Positions 37,203 to 46,220 of a stretch of DNA of 55,481 bases are shown piece by piece. The DNA lies in contig CAJXPQ010000017.1 of assembly GCA_913058265.1 (NCBI GenBank), positions 1 to 55,481 of the forward strand. Direction: 5' to 3'. Under the pieces are notes generated by a model. That model had not been told where the DNA came from. It made no database searches and saw only the letters and a list, made by a program, of their open reading frames with translations. A program made the position numbers and the translations under genes. Positions within the stretch are counted from its first letter, which is position 1, and each line of letters begins with the position of its first letter. Origin of the DNA: an uncultured Oligoflexia bacterium (GTDB lineage Bacteria; Bdellovibrionota; Bacteriovoracia; Bacteriovoracales; Bacteriovoracaceae).

Positions 37203-38226
37203 GGAAGCGGAGCAAATGGGGTTTTTTGAACGCTATTTAAGTATTTGGGTTGGACTCTGTATTGTTGTTGGTATTCTTCTTGGGAAATTATTAGGCAGTT
37301 CAATTACAGTTTTGAGTGATATGAATATAGCAACGGTAAATATTCCTGTGGCGATCTTAGTTTGGCTTATGATTTTTCCAATGATGGTTCAAATTGATTT
37401 TGGATCAATTAAGAAGGTCGGAAAAAATCCGAAAGGATTGGCCCTAACCTTAGTTATTAACTGGCTAATAAAACCTTTCACAATGGCGTTTTTCGCTTGG
37501 ATATTTTTTGGTAAAATATATTCTGCTTTTCTATCTCCAGAGCTTGCAGAGCAATATATCGCAGGAGCGATCTTACTTGGAGCTGCACCCTGTACCGCGA
37601 TGGTTTTTGTATGGTCATATTTAACTAAAGGCGATCCTGAATATACACTGGTTCAAGTTGCGATTAACGATCTTGTTCTATTGGTAGCTTTTATTCCTAT
37701 TGTACAATTACTATTGGGAGTAACGAGTATTTCAATTCCTTTTGATACTCTCTCTACTGCTGTGATTGTCTTTGTTGTGATACCGCTCTTAGCAGGATAT
37801 TTGACAAATAAAGTCTTAATAAAGTCATTTGGAGAAAAGTGGTTTAAAGAAGTCTTTATGGCCAAGTTAAAGCCTATTTCTATTATTGCTCTCTTAACAA
37901 CTCTGGTTTTACTATTTGCTTTTCAGGGAACTAAAATTTTAGAAAACCCATTTCATATCGTTTTAATGGCAATACCTCTAGCGATTCAAACATATTTTAT
38001 ATTTTTTGTTGCCTGGGGAATCGGAAGAAAGATGGAGCTTCCGCACTGTATTCTTTCTCCTGGAGCAATGATTGGCGCCAGTAACTTTTTTGAATTGGCA
38101 GTTGCTGTGGCGATTGCACTTTTTGGATTAAACTCTGGTGCAGCACTTGTAACAGTTGTTGGAGTTTTAATTGAGGTTCCTATTATGCTTAGTCTTGTTA
38201 AGCTCTCAAACAAGTGGAGATACTAA
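37195..38226 (+). CDS. acr3: Arsenite efflux carrier Acr3
   Basis: 343 residues from the ATG at 37195, set by GGAGGT five bases upstream; an upstream TTG would add four. Ten membrane segments. The conserved cysteine is in [20 protein letters not shown] (segment 4/5) and the conserved glutamate in [13 protein letters not shown] of the last segment, both essential in Acr3. Energy comes from the proton gradient. Inner membrane; exports As(III). Its TAA overlaps the arsH ATG by one base. Confidence 0.95.
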   Translation: MSKEAEQMGFFERYLSIWVGLCIVVGILLGKLLGSSITVLSDMNIATVNIPVAILVWLMIFPMMVQIDFGSIKKVGKNPKGLALTLVINWLIKPFTMAFFAWIFFGKIYSAFLSPELAEQYIAGAILLGAAPCTAMVFVWSYLTKGDPEYTLVQVAINDLVLLVAFIPIVQLLLGVTSISIPFDTLSTAVIVFVVIPLLAGYLTNKVLIKSFGEKWFKEVFMAKLKPISIIALLTTLVLLFAFQGTKILENPFHIVLMAIPLAIQTYFIFFVAWGIGRKMELPHCILSPGAMIGASNFFELAVAVAIALFGLNSGAALVTVVGVLIEVPIMLSLVKLSNKWRY

Positions 38227-38921
38227 TGAAATATTTAGAATCAGAAAAATTTGACCTTATTCCTGACGGTTTAAATGTCAGTCCTCATAAGCCCAGAATC
38301 TTAATGATCTATGGGTCTCTTAGAGAAAGATCATATTCTAGACTACTTGCTGAAGAAGCTGGTCGAATTTTAGAATTTATGGGAGCTGAAGTTAAATTTT
38401 ATAATCCAGACGGGCTTCCTACTTTTGATAATGATCGCTCACTTGATCACCCAAAAGTTCAAGAATTAAGGAACTTAAGTTTATGGTCTGAGGGACAAGT
38501 ATGGTCCTCACCAGAGCTCCATGGAAATATGTCAGGTCTTATGAAAACACAGATAGATTGGATACCCTTAACTATGGGAGCGGTTAGACCAACCCAGGGA
38601 AGAACATTGGCACTTATGCAAGTAAGTGGAGGGTCACAAAGCTTTAATGCTGTAAATAATATGCGTATTCTTGGTCGGTGGATGAGAATGATAACCATTC
38701 CGAATCAATCTTCTGTAGCGAAAGGTTACCAGGAGTTTCATGATAACGGTGAAATGAAAGCATCTGACTTTAGAGGTCGAATTGTCGATGTTATGGAAGA
38801 GTTAATGCGCTTTACTTACCTAACACGGGATAATGCAAGTTTTCTGGTCGATAGATATTCTGAACGTAAAAGTGAGGAGAATAAGGCCATTGAGGCCATG
38901 AATAAAGCTGATAGTAACTAA
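38226..38921 (+). CDS. arsH: ArsH NADPH-dependent flavoprotein
   Basis: 231 residues from the ATG at 38226 (GGAG six bases upstream). The flavodoxin-like FMN loop is [16 protein letters not shown], with [21 protein letters not shown] and a [13 protein letters not shown] block, all typical of ArsH rather than other NADPH-FMN reductases. It oxidises trivalent organoarsenicals and helps against oxidative stress. Last gene of the arsenic operon. Its presence with MerR extends resistance beyond inorganic arsenate. Confidence 0.92.
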   Translation: MKYLESEKFDLIPDGLNVSPHKPRILMIYGSLRERSYSRLLAEEAGRILEFMGAEVKFYNPDGLPTFDNDRSLDHPKVQELRNLSLWSEGQVWSSPELHGNMSGLMKTQIDWIPLTMGAVRPTQGRTLALMQVSGGSQSFNAVNNMRILGRWMRMITIPNQSSVAKGYQEFHDNGEMKASDFRGRIVDVMEELMRFTYLTRDNASFLVDRYSERKSEENKAIEAMNKADSN

Positions 38922-38997
38922 AAAATATTTAATTACATTTCTTTAACCAATATCCGATAAGTATTATAGTAAAGTATCCGGAGAATTTTAAAGAAAT

Positions 38998-39621
38998 ATG
39001 ATGTTAAGAACTAGTACGAAATACATTCTTATATTTATCTTTCTGTCTAGCTCACATGCTATGGCGGATAATGAATTAGTGATATGCCCTGAGAACCCAA
39101 CTGAAGTTGCGATCCTAGAACTGGTTGGAGATATTCAGAAACTCACTGATTTTAACGTCACTAAAATGTCCAAAGATTTAATTCTGAATACCTGTAAAAA
39201 AGCAATGGATGATGGTGTTCCTGGCATTCGTGTCTCGAGCGGAAAAAGTAGCAAAATTAAATTCAGTGTGTACTCGGATACATTCTCTGTAAGTGAAAAA
39301 TTCTTTTTTTGTAGAAATAAAACAGGGTATGAGCACTATTTATCTCAAGTTAAAGGAAAGGTTCGTCATTTTTACAATAGAATCTCTCAGGAAAAAAATA
39401 AGAGTGATAGAATAAGACGTGAACAGGAACATATAGAGAGGTATGGAACTTCTGAAGGAAAGGTAAGAAGAAGATCTTCACCAGTTCCAGTAAAGACCGT
39501 AGAGAAGTTATGGGAGTGCAGTATACCTACATATATACGTTCAAGACGAATCGTAAATTTTCAAGAAAAGACATTAATCGAAAACACTTATAATAATACT
39601 CATTGTAAGCCTATTAACTAA
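38998..39621 (+). CDS. Secreted protein of unknown function
   Basis: 207 residues. Signal peptide of about 23 residues ending AMA. Six cysteines in the mature chain (ICPEN, NTCKK, FFCRN, LWECS, THCKP and one more near the start) suggest disulfides. A basic, helical middle (QEKNKSDRIRREQEHIERYG) and an RRRSSPVPVK linker separate two parts. No family recognised. Its stop overlaps the convergent gene by 8 bases. Confidence 0.6.
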   Translation: MMLRTSTKYILIFIFLSSSHAMADNELVICPENPTEVAILELVGDIQKLTDFNVTKMSKDLILNTCKKAMDDGVPGIRVSSGKSSKIKFSVYSDTFSVSEKFFFCRNKTGYEHYLSQVKGKVRHFYNRISQEKNKSDRIRREQEHIERYGTSEGKVRRRSSPVPVKTVEKLWECSIPTYIRSRRIVNFQEKTLIENTYNNTHCKPIN

Positions 39622-40138
39622 TTTTTCTACTTATAAAATCAGTAATATTAAAAACCAACGGCATAATGATATATGACATAAGTAACACAATAATTGCTGT
39701 TGCGATCGAGTCGAGAGCAAAGCCGGTAATGTTAAAGTTATTTTTAATGAGTAGTGGTATTGTCAAAACTAAGGGCAATAAGCCAATATAAGTTAATAGA
39801 GACATCTTAAATGTACTCTGTGCATTACGATCAAACCAAAACTCAAGTCCAGAGTAGGATTTTATTATAGTCTCATCTTCAACAATTAGCTTTAGCTCTT
39901 CGAGGTAGTCAAGGTGTGCTTTTGATTCTAACCAATCTTTAAGATTTATATTGTTTTCAAAACGAAAAATTGAAATAACTTCATTTTCACTTCCAGTTCC
40001 TTCAATGAGTTTAGAATCAATAAAACCAGGGAACTGATTTGAGGACACTTTAACTCTCTCAAGCCACTCAATAAAGAGACTCATTTTACCTTCCTTAACA
40101 TGGTGATGAACGACAGAAGTAATGCTTAATTTTTTCAT
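39614..40138 (-). CDS. ABM-domain protein with C-terminal membrane segments
   Basis: 174 residues. Residues 5-105 form an antibiotic-biosynthesis-monooxygenase-like alpha/beta-barrel (SITSVVHHHVKEGKM, FIEWLERVKVSSNQFPGFIDSKL, ISIFRFENNINLKDWLES), the HVKPG-x-F-GF-S type without obvious haem ligands. Residues 115-170 contain two membrane helices. This ABM-plus-membrane fusion is found in many bacteria with no defined role. 18 bases separate its ATG from the DTW gene upstream on the minus strand. Confidence 0.8.
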   Translation of the reverse strand: MKKLSITSVVHHHVKEGKMSLFIEWLERVKVSSNQFPGFIDSKLIEGTGSENEVISIFRFENNINLKDWLESKAHLDYLEELKLIVEDETIIKSYSGLEFWFDRNAQSTFKMSLLTYIGLLPLVLTIPLLIKNNFNITGFALDSIATAIIVLLMSYIIMPLVFNITDFISRKIS

Positions 40139-40156
40139 TTTAGCCTCTTGTTTGAT

Positions 40157-40867
40157 TTACTTTTTAAAAAGTAGACTTCTTTTACTTTTAGTTTTGTATT
40201 TATCTTTAAGCTTAGGCTGACTTCCCTCTTTTAAAATACGATAGCTGCCCGGAGGTGGTGATTCGATACACTTGAGCTGAAGTTCAACCATCTTTTTAAA
40301 TGGGAGAAGAAAGTTTTCTGTGTTACACTCCTCAAGCTTATGAGAATTCATTAACTCTAAAAGAATCTTAATGGACTCTAATGTACTTAAGCACTCTGGA
40401 AGTGGTTGTTGCTTTATTGTAAATTGAGAAATTTCTTTATGATCAAAACTTATACTTGGAATATCATGGAGATTTAGGCTAAGCTTTAACATTTTTTTAG
40501 CACAAGGCCATGTACCATCAATGATAAGTAAAACTCTTCTCTTGTTATGACTTGTTAGCTTTTGAAGTGAGCCCATATCTTGTGAAAGATTTATTGAGTC
40601 TAAGCTTGGGTATAAAATAAAGCATTCGTTATCTTTATCATTCAAAATCTTATTAACACTACTATCGTTAGTAAAGTCGATACCCATGATGATTTTAGAA
40701 TTCTTGAGTTGAAGATGCGCAAGTCGTCCGGTTCCATTTTTTTCTTTCTTATATTCAAGTGGATGCATCAGAATCACAAAGTGCGTATTTGTATCTATTG
40801 AATCTATATACTGACACAAACAGAATGACTCTGGACGCATACAGGAATAACACTTTGGCCTAATCAT
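40157..40867 (-). CDS. tRNA-uridine aminocarboxypropyltransferase (DTW domain)
   Basis: 236 residues from the ATG at 40867; the longer frame from 40963 overlaps the divergent gene and is not needed. N-terminal zinc-like CYSCMRPESFCLC (C-x2-C-x6-C-x-C), ILMHPLEYKKEKNGTGRLAHL, and IDGTWPCAKKM in place of the DTW core motif are characteristic of the TapT/DTWD family that makes acp3U in tRNA from SAM. The basic C-terminal tail (KLKDKYKTKSKRS) may bind RNA. Upstream gene of a probable pair with the ABM membrane protein. Confidence 0.85.
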   Translation of the reverse strand: MIRPKCYSCMRPESFCLCQYIDSIDTNTHFVILMHPLEYKKEKNGTGRLAHLQLKNSKIIMGIDFTNDSSVNKILNDKDNECFILYPSLDSINLSQDMGSLQKLTSHNKRRVLLIIDGTWPCAKKMLKLSLNLHDIPSISFDHKEISQFTIKQQPLPECLSTLESIKILLELMNSHKLEECNTENFLLPFKKMVELQLKCIESPPPGSYRILKEGSQPKLKDKYKTKSKRSLLFKK

Positions 40868-40995
40868 AAAGAGATTATATATATATTCAAAGCATGATGG
40901 CACTACTAAATTGTTTGGTGCTTTGCAGTAATGATGTTTTTTCTCTTTTATTAGACTTCTCAATGATTTATTATTTCAAAAAAAGTAGGGGGCTT

Positions 40996-42255
40996 ATGAG
41001 AGTGTTTTTTATTTTACTGATCTTATTTTCTTGTCAGAGCACAAATAAATCCAGCAATGAAAAAAAAGTCTTACTTATATCTATCGATGGATTAAGGCCT
41101 GAGTTCTATTTAAATAAAAAGTACCCCGCATTAACTTTACAAAAATTGGCGCAAGAAAATTTTGCTGTTAAAGAGATGATCCCTGTATTTCCTTCGGTGA
41201 CCTACCCAAACCATACGACAATCATTACAGGAGTTACTCCCGATCAGCACGGTATTTTATCTAACACTATATTTAATTGGAATGATGGGCCTACAACAGA
41301 GTGGTACTGGGATCATAAGTACATAAATGTAAAAACTCTAAATATGATCTTGGAAGAAAAAGGCTTTGAGACAGCAAGTATACATTGGCCGGTAACGCTC
41401 AATGCAAATATCTCTTATTTGATTCCAGAGATATTTGCACTAAAAGGCTGGTACGAGGGAACCACGTGGGACTTAGTTCGCAAGTATGACTCTAACAATA
41501 TTGTTGACGAGATTAACAGAGAAAAAAATCTATCAGAGTTTAAGAATCAGAAGCAGTCTGACGCCTGGGCAACAGAAGCTGCAATTTATCTTTTAAATAA
41601 AAAGAAACCGAAACTAACTTTACTCCATTTAACAAACCTAGATAAATCACAACATCAATCAGGAAGAGAATCTTTAAAAACTTATAAATCATTAAAAAAT
41701 ATCGATGAACATATTCGATCAATTTATAAGCATATAGATCAAAATACTTGTATGATGATTCTAGGGGACCATGGTTTTATAGATTTTAAAGAAACAGTAA
41801 ACATTAATAAGCTTTTCTTTGATAGGGACTGGATAAGGGTAAAGAATTCCGGGGAAATGGTGTCTTGGAAAGTTATTGCTCATAAGTCTGGTGGCCAGGC
41901 CGCGGTGTATATTAAAGATAAGACACTCGAGGCAGAGGTTAAAGCTTTACTGATTAAAAATCAAAAGCTTGGCTATAATTATGTATCAAGGTCCGAGCTC
42001 GATAAACTAGGAGCTTACCCAGAGGCTTTCGCAGCGATATCAGCGAAAGAGGGTTTTAATATTGGCTCAAAGGTTGATAGCACTTTAACTGTTAAATATG
42101 AGACGGTGGGAGGGCAGCATGGTCATCTTCCTTCACATCAAAAAATGCAAACAGGCTTAATTGCAGTGAACTGTGATCTAGAAAATAAAATCTCAAAAAA
42201 TAAAATTAAAAATACAGAAATATTTAATTTGATATTAAATTTTTTAAATATTTAA
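40996..42255 (+). CDS. Lipoprotein nucleotide pyrophosphatase/phosphodiesterase
   Basis: 420 residues from the ATG at 40996, which directly gives a lipoprotein signal ending LFSC (Cys14); the longest frame begins 34 codons earlier. Alkaline-phosphatase fold: SIDGLRPEF with the first metal Asp, nucleophile Thr in FPSVTYPNHTTIITG, LGDHGFID with metal Asp-His, and the final GGQHGHLPSHQKMQTG with the last His. Like ENPP enzymes it would cleave nucleotide pyrophosphates or phosphodiesters outside the inner membrane, using two zinc ions. The downstream HD hydrolase follows after 10 bases. Confidence 0.88.
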   Translation: MRVFFILLILFSCQSTNKSSNEKKVLLISIDGLRPEFYLNKKYPALTLQKLAQENFAVKEMIPVFPSVTYPNHTTIITGVTPDQHGILSNTIFNWNDGPTTEWYWDHKYINVKTLNMILEEKGFETASIHWPVTLNANISYLIPEIFALKGWYEGTTWDLVRKYDSNNIVDEINREKNLSEFKNQKQSDAWATEAAIYLLNKKKPKLTLLHLTNLDKSQHQSGRESLKTYKSLKNIDEHIRSIYKHIDQNTCMMILGDHGFIDFKETVNINKLFFDRDWIRVKNSGEMVSWKVIAHKSGGQAAVYIKDKTLEAEVKALLIKNQKLGYNYVSRSELDKLGAYPEAFAAISAKEGFNIGSKVDSTLTVKYETVGGQHGHLPSHQKMQTGLIAVNCDLENKISKNKIKNTEIFNLILNFLNI

Positions 42256-42265
42256 AAGGGCGAAT

Positions 42266-42892
42266 ATGCAGCAGTTAGAAGAATTAATAGTTTTAGCAAA
42301 ACCTATCTATGAGAACTTTAATGATCCTAGTCATGATTTTGCTCATATTAACAGAGTCATTAACTTATCCAAAAAAATTGGTGAAATTGAAGGAGCAAAT
42401 CTCGATATACTACTACCTGCCGCATTACTACATGATATTGTTAATATTCCTAAGAATCACCCTGATAGATCAAAGGCCAGTGAGATGGCGGCAGATAAGG
42501 CAAGTGAAATGATGAGTCTCGTAGGTTACGATCAAGATCTTATTGCAAGAGTTCATAAAGCAATAGTCGAGCATAGCTTCTCTAGAGGAGAGAAGCCTAC
42601 TAGTATTGAGGCCGCAATTTTACAAGATTCAGACCGTATGGACGCTCTTGGAGCTATTGGCATTATGAGAATGGTTACAGTGGGGACTAAGTTCGGTGCA
42701 AACTACTATCAAGTAAACGACCCCTTGGCAAAGAATAGAGACTTTGCAGATAAGGAATTTAGTTTGGATCATTTTTATACTAAACTATTTAAGTTACCAG
42801 AACTGATGAACACAGATGCTGCTAGAGCTGAGGCATTAAGACGAGCAGATTACATGAAAGATTTTATCGAGCAACTGATGTCAGAAATTTAA
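42266..42892 (+). CDS. HD-domain phosphohydrolase
   Basis: 208 residues. H...HD...D metal site: SHDFAHINRVINL (H near 25), LLHDIVNIPK (HD near 54), HSFSRGEKPTSIEAAILQDSDRMDALGAIG (D near 120). This is the YedJ-type HD superfamily of cytoplasmic nucleotide or phosphate hydrolases; natural substrate not known. It is read with the pyrophosphatase/phosphodiesterase upstream (10-base gap, AGGGCG ribosome site), so both may act on nucleotides. Confidence 0.87.
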   Translation: MQQLEELIVLAKPIYENFNDPSHDFAHINRVINLSKKIGEIEGANLDILLPAALLHDIVNIPKNHPDRSKASEMAADKASEMMSLVGYDQDLIARVHKAIVEHSFSRGEKPTSIEAAILQDSDRMDALGAIGIMRMVTVGTKFGANYYQVNDPLAKNRDFADKEFSLDHFYTKLFKLPELMNTDAARAEALRRADYMKDFIEQLMSEI

Positions 42893-42968
42893 AGCTCTTA
42901 ACATAAAAAAATGACAGGCAAAAATTATTTCTCTTCTCTTAAACTTCAGACTTCTTTATTATTAGTAA

Positions 42969-43327
42969 ATGAGCGAAACTACAGAAATGATGTTTTACAT
43001 TATAGATGATGAGGGGAAGTCGCGGAAACCGTGAGGGATGGTCTTGAATTAGGTCTTAAATGCGAGTGCTTCCTTTTTAGTTCTGTCGATGAATGCTTAG
43101 TTCAGTTGGATAAAAAGCTACCGCAAATAATTCTATCGGATGTTCATATGCCCACCGGAAGTGGACTTAGAATCATTGAAGAGTTAAAAAGTCGAAAAGT
43201 TCAAGTCCCAACAATATTTATTACAGGTGTCATGGATAAAACTCCAAAAGAAGAGAATGTTATTATGATAAGAAAGCCTGTGAACTTTAAAAACTTAATT
43301 AGTTTAATTCAAAAAGAGTTGAGATGA
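42969..43327 (+). pseudogene. Single-domain response regulator with a frameshift
   Basis: From ATG 42969 the first frame reads MSETTEMMFYIIDDEG and ends at a TGA about 60 bases later; the +1 frame resumes VAETVRDGLELG and carries the rest of a receiver domain: phospho-acceptor Asp in ILSDVHMPTGSG, Thr in FITGV and Lys in IRKPVN. The break lies in a GGGG run near 43013-43016, so one missing G would restore DDEGEVAE. A CheY-like domain of about 120 residues without output domain. True loss, phase variation or a homopolymer error are all possible. Confidence 0.8.
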
Positions 43328-43587
43328 AGATCTCAGAAGCTAGAAACCTAGGATTAGAAACGGAAAAGTATTGCTTGCTTGCCGGCATTAAGACGTTTGA
43401 AGAAATAATTGATAACGGTTAGGAGAAAACGATTCTAGTATTAAGTATGCATTCTCCGAAACATATTAATTAAAATTTATGTAGGGCACTAATTGGGGCC
43501 ATCTATGATTGTGATTGGAGAGACATTCCAGCGGCCGAGCTTATAAAGGCTGAAGAGCTCATTAAAAATCTAAGAATTTCCCAGTAA
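43324..43587 (+). pseudogene. TfoX C-terminal-domain gene with two nonsense codons
   Basis: ATG at 43324 overlaps the response-regulator TGA. One unbroken frame of 88 codons reads ISEARNLGLETEKYCLLAGIKTFEEIIDNG, TAG (43420-43422), EKTILVLSMHSPKHIN, TAA (43471-43473), NLCRALIGAIYDCDWRDIP. This is the TfoX C-terminal domain pattern (rNLG...L...GI.t.eel...LeGA....W..lp). The TAG stands where Trp is expected. TfoX proteins affect competence and stress regulons. Coupled to the response regulator, so the pair was probably one signalling unit. Confidence 0.75.
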
Positions 43588-43671
43588 ATGACTGTATCTA
43601 TACGAAATCACCACAGCTTTCTGGGGCAAAACACTCAAGCTTAGGGGGTAACCATCCGATACTATATATAG

Positions 43672-45240
43672 ATGAAGTATTTCAAATTAAATCTATTTAT
43701 AGTGCTTGTTACAACTCAACTGTTAGTTAGTTGTGAAACAAAAGAGTATGCTGACCAAACACCGGCTCCATCTATGGTTATTGATGGGTTTGATGGAAAG
43801 CTATCGTCAGACTTGAGCTTCACTGGGATAACCTCTGTTGGCTACTTTGACGATACAACCGCCTCACTGCTATGGAGCGATATCTCTACCTCTGGTGCCG
43901 TGGAATATCATATCTTTGACATTAGCAGTGGAGCTCCAATCTTAATTGAGAAAGTCTTAGCACCTAATTCAAGTATCACTTTAAGGAACTTAAAGAGTAA
44001 TGAAAGCTATGAATTTATCGTTCGCGCAAAAGATGAAGATGGTATGCTTGAAGATAATACTAATTCGATCTCCATAACAACACTTTCAATTCCCATTGAT
44101 GTTCCGTACTTTGAAGTGCTTGATCCTGACACCTTTCTTCCACTTTCCAGTGTGACCCAGGGTTTTGATAAGACTCCAACATTTGGTATATATGGAGTTA
44201 ATGTAGGGGATACAGTCAGTTTGTATAGTGATGCCTGTGTAACGAAAGTTGGCGAGGGAGTCGTTAAGAGCTCCAACTTAGTTTATATTACAACGGATGA
44301 ACTCTCTCCAAATAGCTATACCTTTTACGCAGAAAGAACAAATATTAATGGAGCAAGTTCTGGATGTTCATCTTATACAAAAAGCTATGAAGTCACTTAT
44401 TGTCCCTCTGGATATGTAACTGTAGATGCTAATCCCTATTTAGGTAATAATAAATTTTGTGTGATGAAGTATGAGGCAAAGGCCTGGTATGACTCTGATA
44501 ATGATAATAGGATCGAATCTTCTGATTTTTTTGATCTTGATGGGTGTGAAGAATCAACTTGTACCACAAAAAATTGGGGAACAGGTTTTTATAAACCTGG
44601 AAGCATAGAAGATCATAAGCCTTGGAGAAATATTGATATTGCAACAGCTCAAGATGCTTGTCAGAAACTTGGTGATGATCACGATCTGATTACTAATAAT
44701 GAGTGGATGGCGATAGCGGCTGAGATAGAATCAATTACATCAAACTGGTCAAGTGGGACAGTTGGAACAGGGTGTATATTTACTGGTAATGTCGGCATAT
44801 TAGATGCCTGTGGTTATAGCGGTGGAGCTATTGATGAAGGATCAGGAAGAGATACGAAAGCTGAACTTGAACTCGCTAGTGGAGAAACAATTTTTGACCT
44901 ATCAGGAAACGTCTCTGAGTGGGTAAACTGGGATGAGAGTGAAGACGTTACTTTTGGACCCCTGTCTTGTGACGATACTTGGAAAGATTTTAATGAAGAG
45001 TTTTGCGATGGTAGCGAAAATAAATATGATTACTTACCATTTAACCCAGGTCTAGTTTCGGATCTCATTTACGATTCAACATATGGAATAGGGAAAATTG
45101 AAGGTGGTACTGGTGGTATTGCTTTGCGAGGGGGAGGCTATCAGTTTGGTAAAAAGGCTGGAGTTTACTCACTATCTCTAGTTTCAACTCCAGCTTCATA
45201 TAATCTCAATACTGGTTTTAGATGTGTGTATCGGCCTTAA
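43672..45240 (+). CDS. Lipoprotein with FN3-like and SUMF1/FGE-like domains
   Basis: 522 residues. Signal ends LLVSC (Cys21). Residues about 40-135 read as a fibronectin-III-like domain (TASLLWSDISTSGAVEYHIF, ESYEFIVRAKDEDG). Residues about 240-522 resemble formylglycine-generating/SUMF1-type lectin-like domains: GYVTVDANPYLGNNKFCVMKYEAK, TAQDACQKLG, LITNNEWMAIA, IFDLSGNVSEWVNW, and the last block ALRGGGYQFG...NTGFRCVYRP. The catalytic Cys pair of true FGE is not evident, so it is likely a binding protein on the outer surface. Start without a strong ribosome site. Confidence 0.8.
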   Translation: MKYFKLNLFIVLVTTQLLVSCETKEYADQTPAPSMVIDGFDGKLSSDLSFTGITSVGYFDDTTASLLWSDISTSGAVEYHIFDISSGAPILIEKVLAPNSSITLRNLKSNESYEFIVRAKDEDGMLEDNTNSISITTLSIPIDVPYFEVLDPDTFLPLSSVTQGFDKTPTFGIYGVNVGDTVSLYSDACVTKVGEGVVKSSNLVYITTDELSPNSYTFYAERTNINGASSGCSSYTKSYEVTYCPSGYVTVDANPYLGNNKFCVMKYEAKAWYDSDNDNRIESSDFFDLDGCEESTCTTKNWGTGFYKPGSIEDHKPWRNIDIATAQDACQKLGDDHDLITNNEWMAIAAEIESITSNWSSGTVGTGCIFTGNVGILDACGYSGGAIDEGSGRDTKAELELASGETIFDLSGNVSEWVNWDESEDVTFGPLSCDDTWKDFNEEFCDGSENKYDYLPFNPGLVSDLIYDSTYGIGKIEGGTGGIALRGGGYQFGKKAGVYSLSLVSTPASYNLNTGFRCVYRP

Positions 45241-46097
45241 AAAACGTAAGCTTCAATATTAAGCGCATACGCCACCTGATCAGCAGCATTTACTGTGGTC
45301 TTTAATTCTCCAGTCTCGCTATTATCAAGAATAGATGTTCCAGCTCTTACCATAACAGCAATTTTATCAATCTGATGTCTTGCAGAGAAGTCAATTTCAA
45401 TATTTTCTTCGTCTTGACCAAATCCTGCACCTTGCTTAAATATATGGTTATAAGTTGCAGAAACACCAACCTCAGTTCCAAAGCTAAGCTTATAAGCAGG
45501 GTTAACTCTTAGACGGTATTCATAGTCACGAGAAAACTTAGATGCATTATCATTTGCATTATATTTTTTATAACGAACGTAAGAATTATATTTATTAATG
45601 TAAAAGCCTCCAGCAAGTGGAGCCCCAAAATAAGCTCTCATTTGGTAGTTCCCATCACTTCCGTAAAAGTCTTTTAGAAACTGATCTTGATCGGCGTAAG
45701 CTCTTGCCTGAAGTTTTACATCGGCAATATCACCGTTCTTAAGACTCATTAGTTTGTAATTGAACTTTGTGTAAACAGTTCCAAGAGTATCTCTGTTTTT
45801 TCTTTCTTCATTTCCTTCTTTCTCAGATACCGTGTATTGAGCAGCTGCAGAAACACTAATCTTTTTAGTAAATTTATAACCTGGTTCAATTTCATAGAAA
45901 CTAGAGTATCCAGTTATATCATAATTCTGATCTTCATCTTTCTCTGTCATGATTTCTGATTCAAGAGTTAAAGAGAAGTTTTGCAGGATACTTCTGCTTG
46001 ATGGAGATGAAATATCAGTCGTTGTGGTAGTTGATGACGACTGAGCAAATACTGATGTAGACGCAAGAACGAATAGTACTAATGGTAGCTTTTTCAT
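45237..46097 (-). CDS. Outer-membrane beta-barrel protein
   Basis: 286 residues. Signal peptide ends VFAQ, then a Ser/Thr linker. The rest alternates strands with Tyr/Phe/Lys (FSLTLESEIM, SSFYEIEPGYKFTKKISVSAAAQYTV, YKLSFGTEVGVSATYNHIF, NIEIDFSARHQI) and ends YALNIEAYVF with terminal Phe, the BamA recognition pattern. Probably a 12- to 14-stranded barrel. Not assigned to a porin family. Its stop overlaps the convergent SUMF1-like gene. Confidence 0.8.
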   Translation of the reverse strand: MKKLPLVLFVLASTSVFAQSSSTTTTTDISSPSSRSILQNFSLTLESEIMTEKDEDQNYDITGYSSFYEIEPGYKFTKKISVSAAAQYTVSEKEGNEERKNRDTLGTVYTKFNYKLMSLKNGDIADVKLQARAYADQDQFLKDFYGSDGNYQMRAYFGAPLAGGFYINKYNSYVRYKKYNANDNASKFSRDYEYRLRVNPAYKLSFGTEVGVSATYNHIFKQGAGFGQDEENIEIDFSARHQIDKIAVMVRAGTSILDNSETGELKTTVNAADQVAYALNIEAYVF

Positions 46098-46220
46098 AAG
46101 AGTTAGTTCCTTTTTAAGTTATAATCAAGCTTTGTATAGCAGATATCAGGTGGAATAGCATTAAGTATGTAATTCTTTTGTGCCCCTTAACACAAGAAAT
46201 TTTATTTGCGATAATAGGCC

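Noticed and set aside
40868-40995. Overlapping divergent starts of the DTW and phosphodiesterase genes in their longest frames
   Set aside because: The family-typical N-terminus (DTW gene) and the lipobox signal (phosphodiesterase) both support the shorter starts at 40867 and 40996, which leave an ordinary intergenic region.
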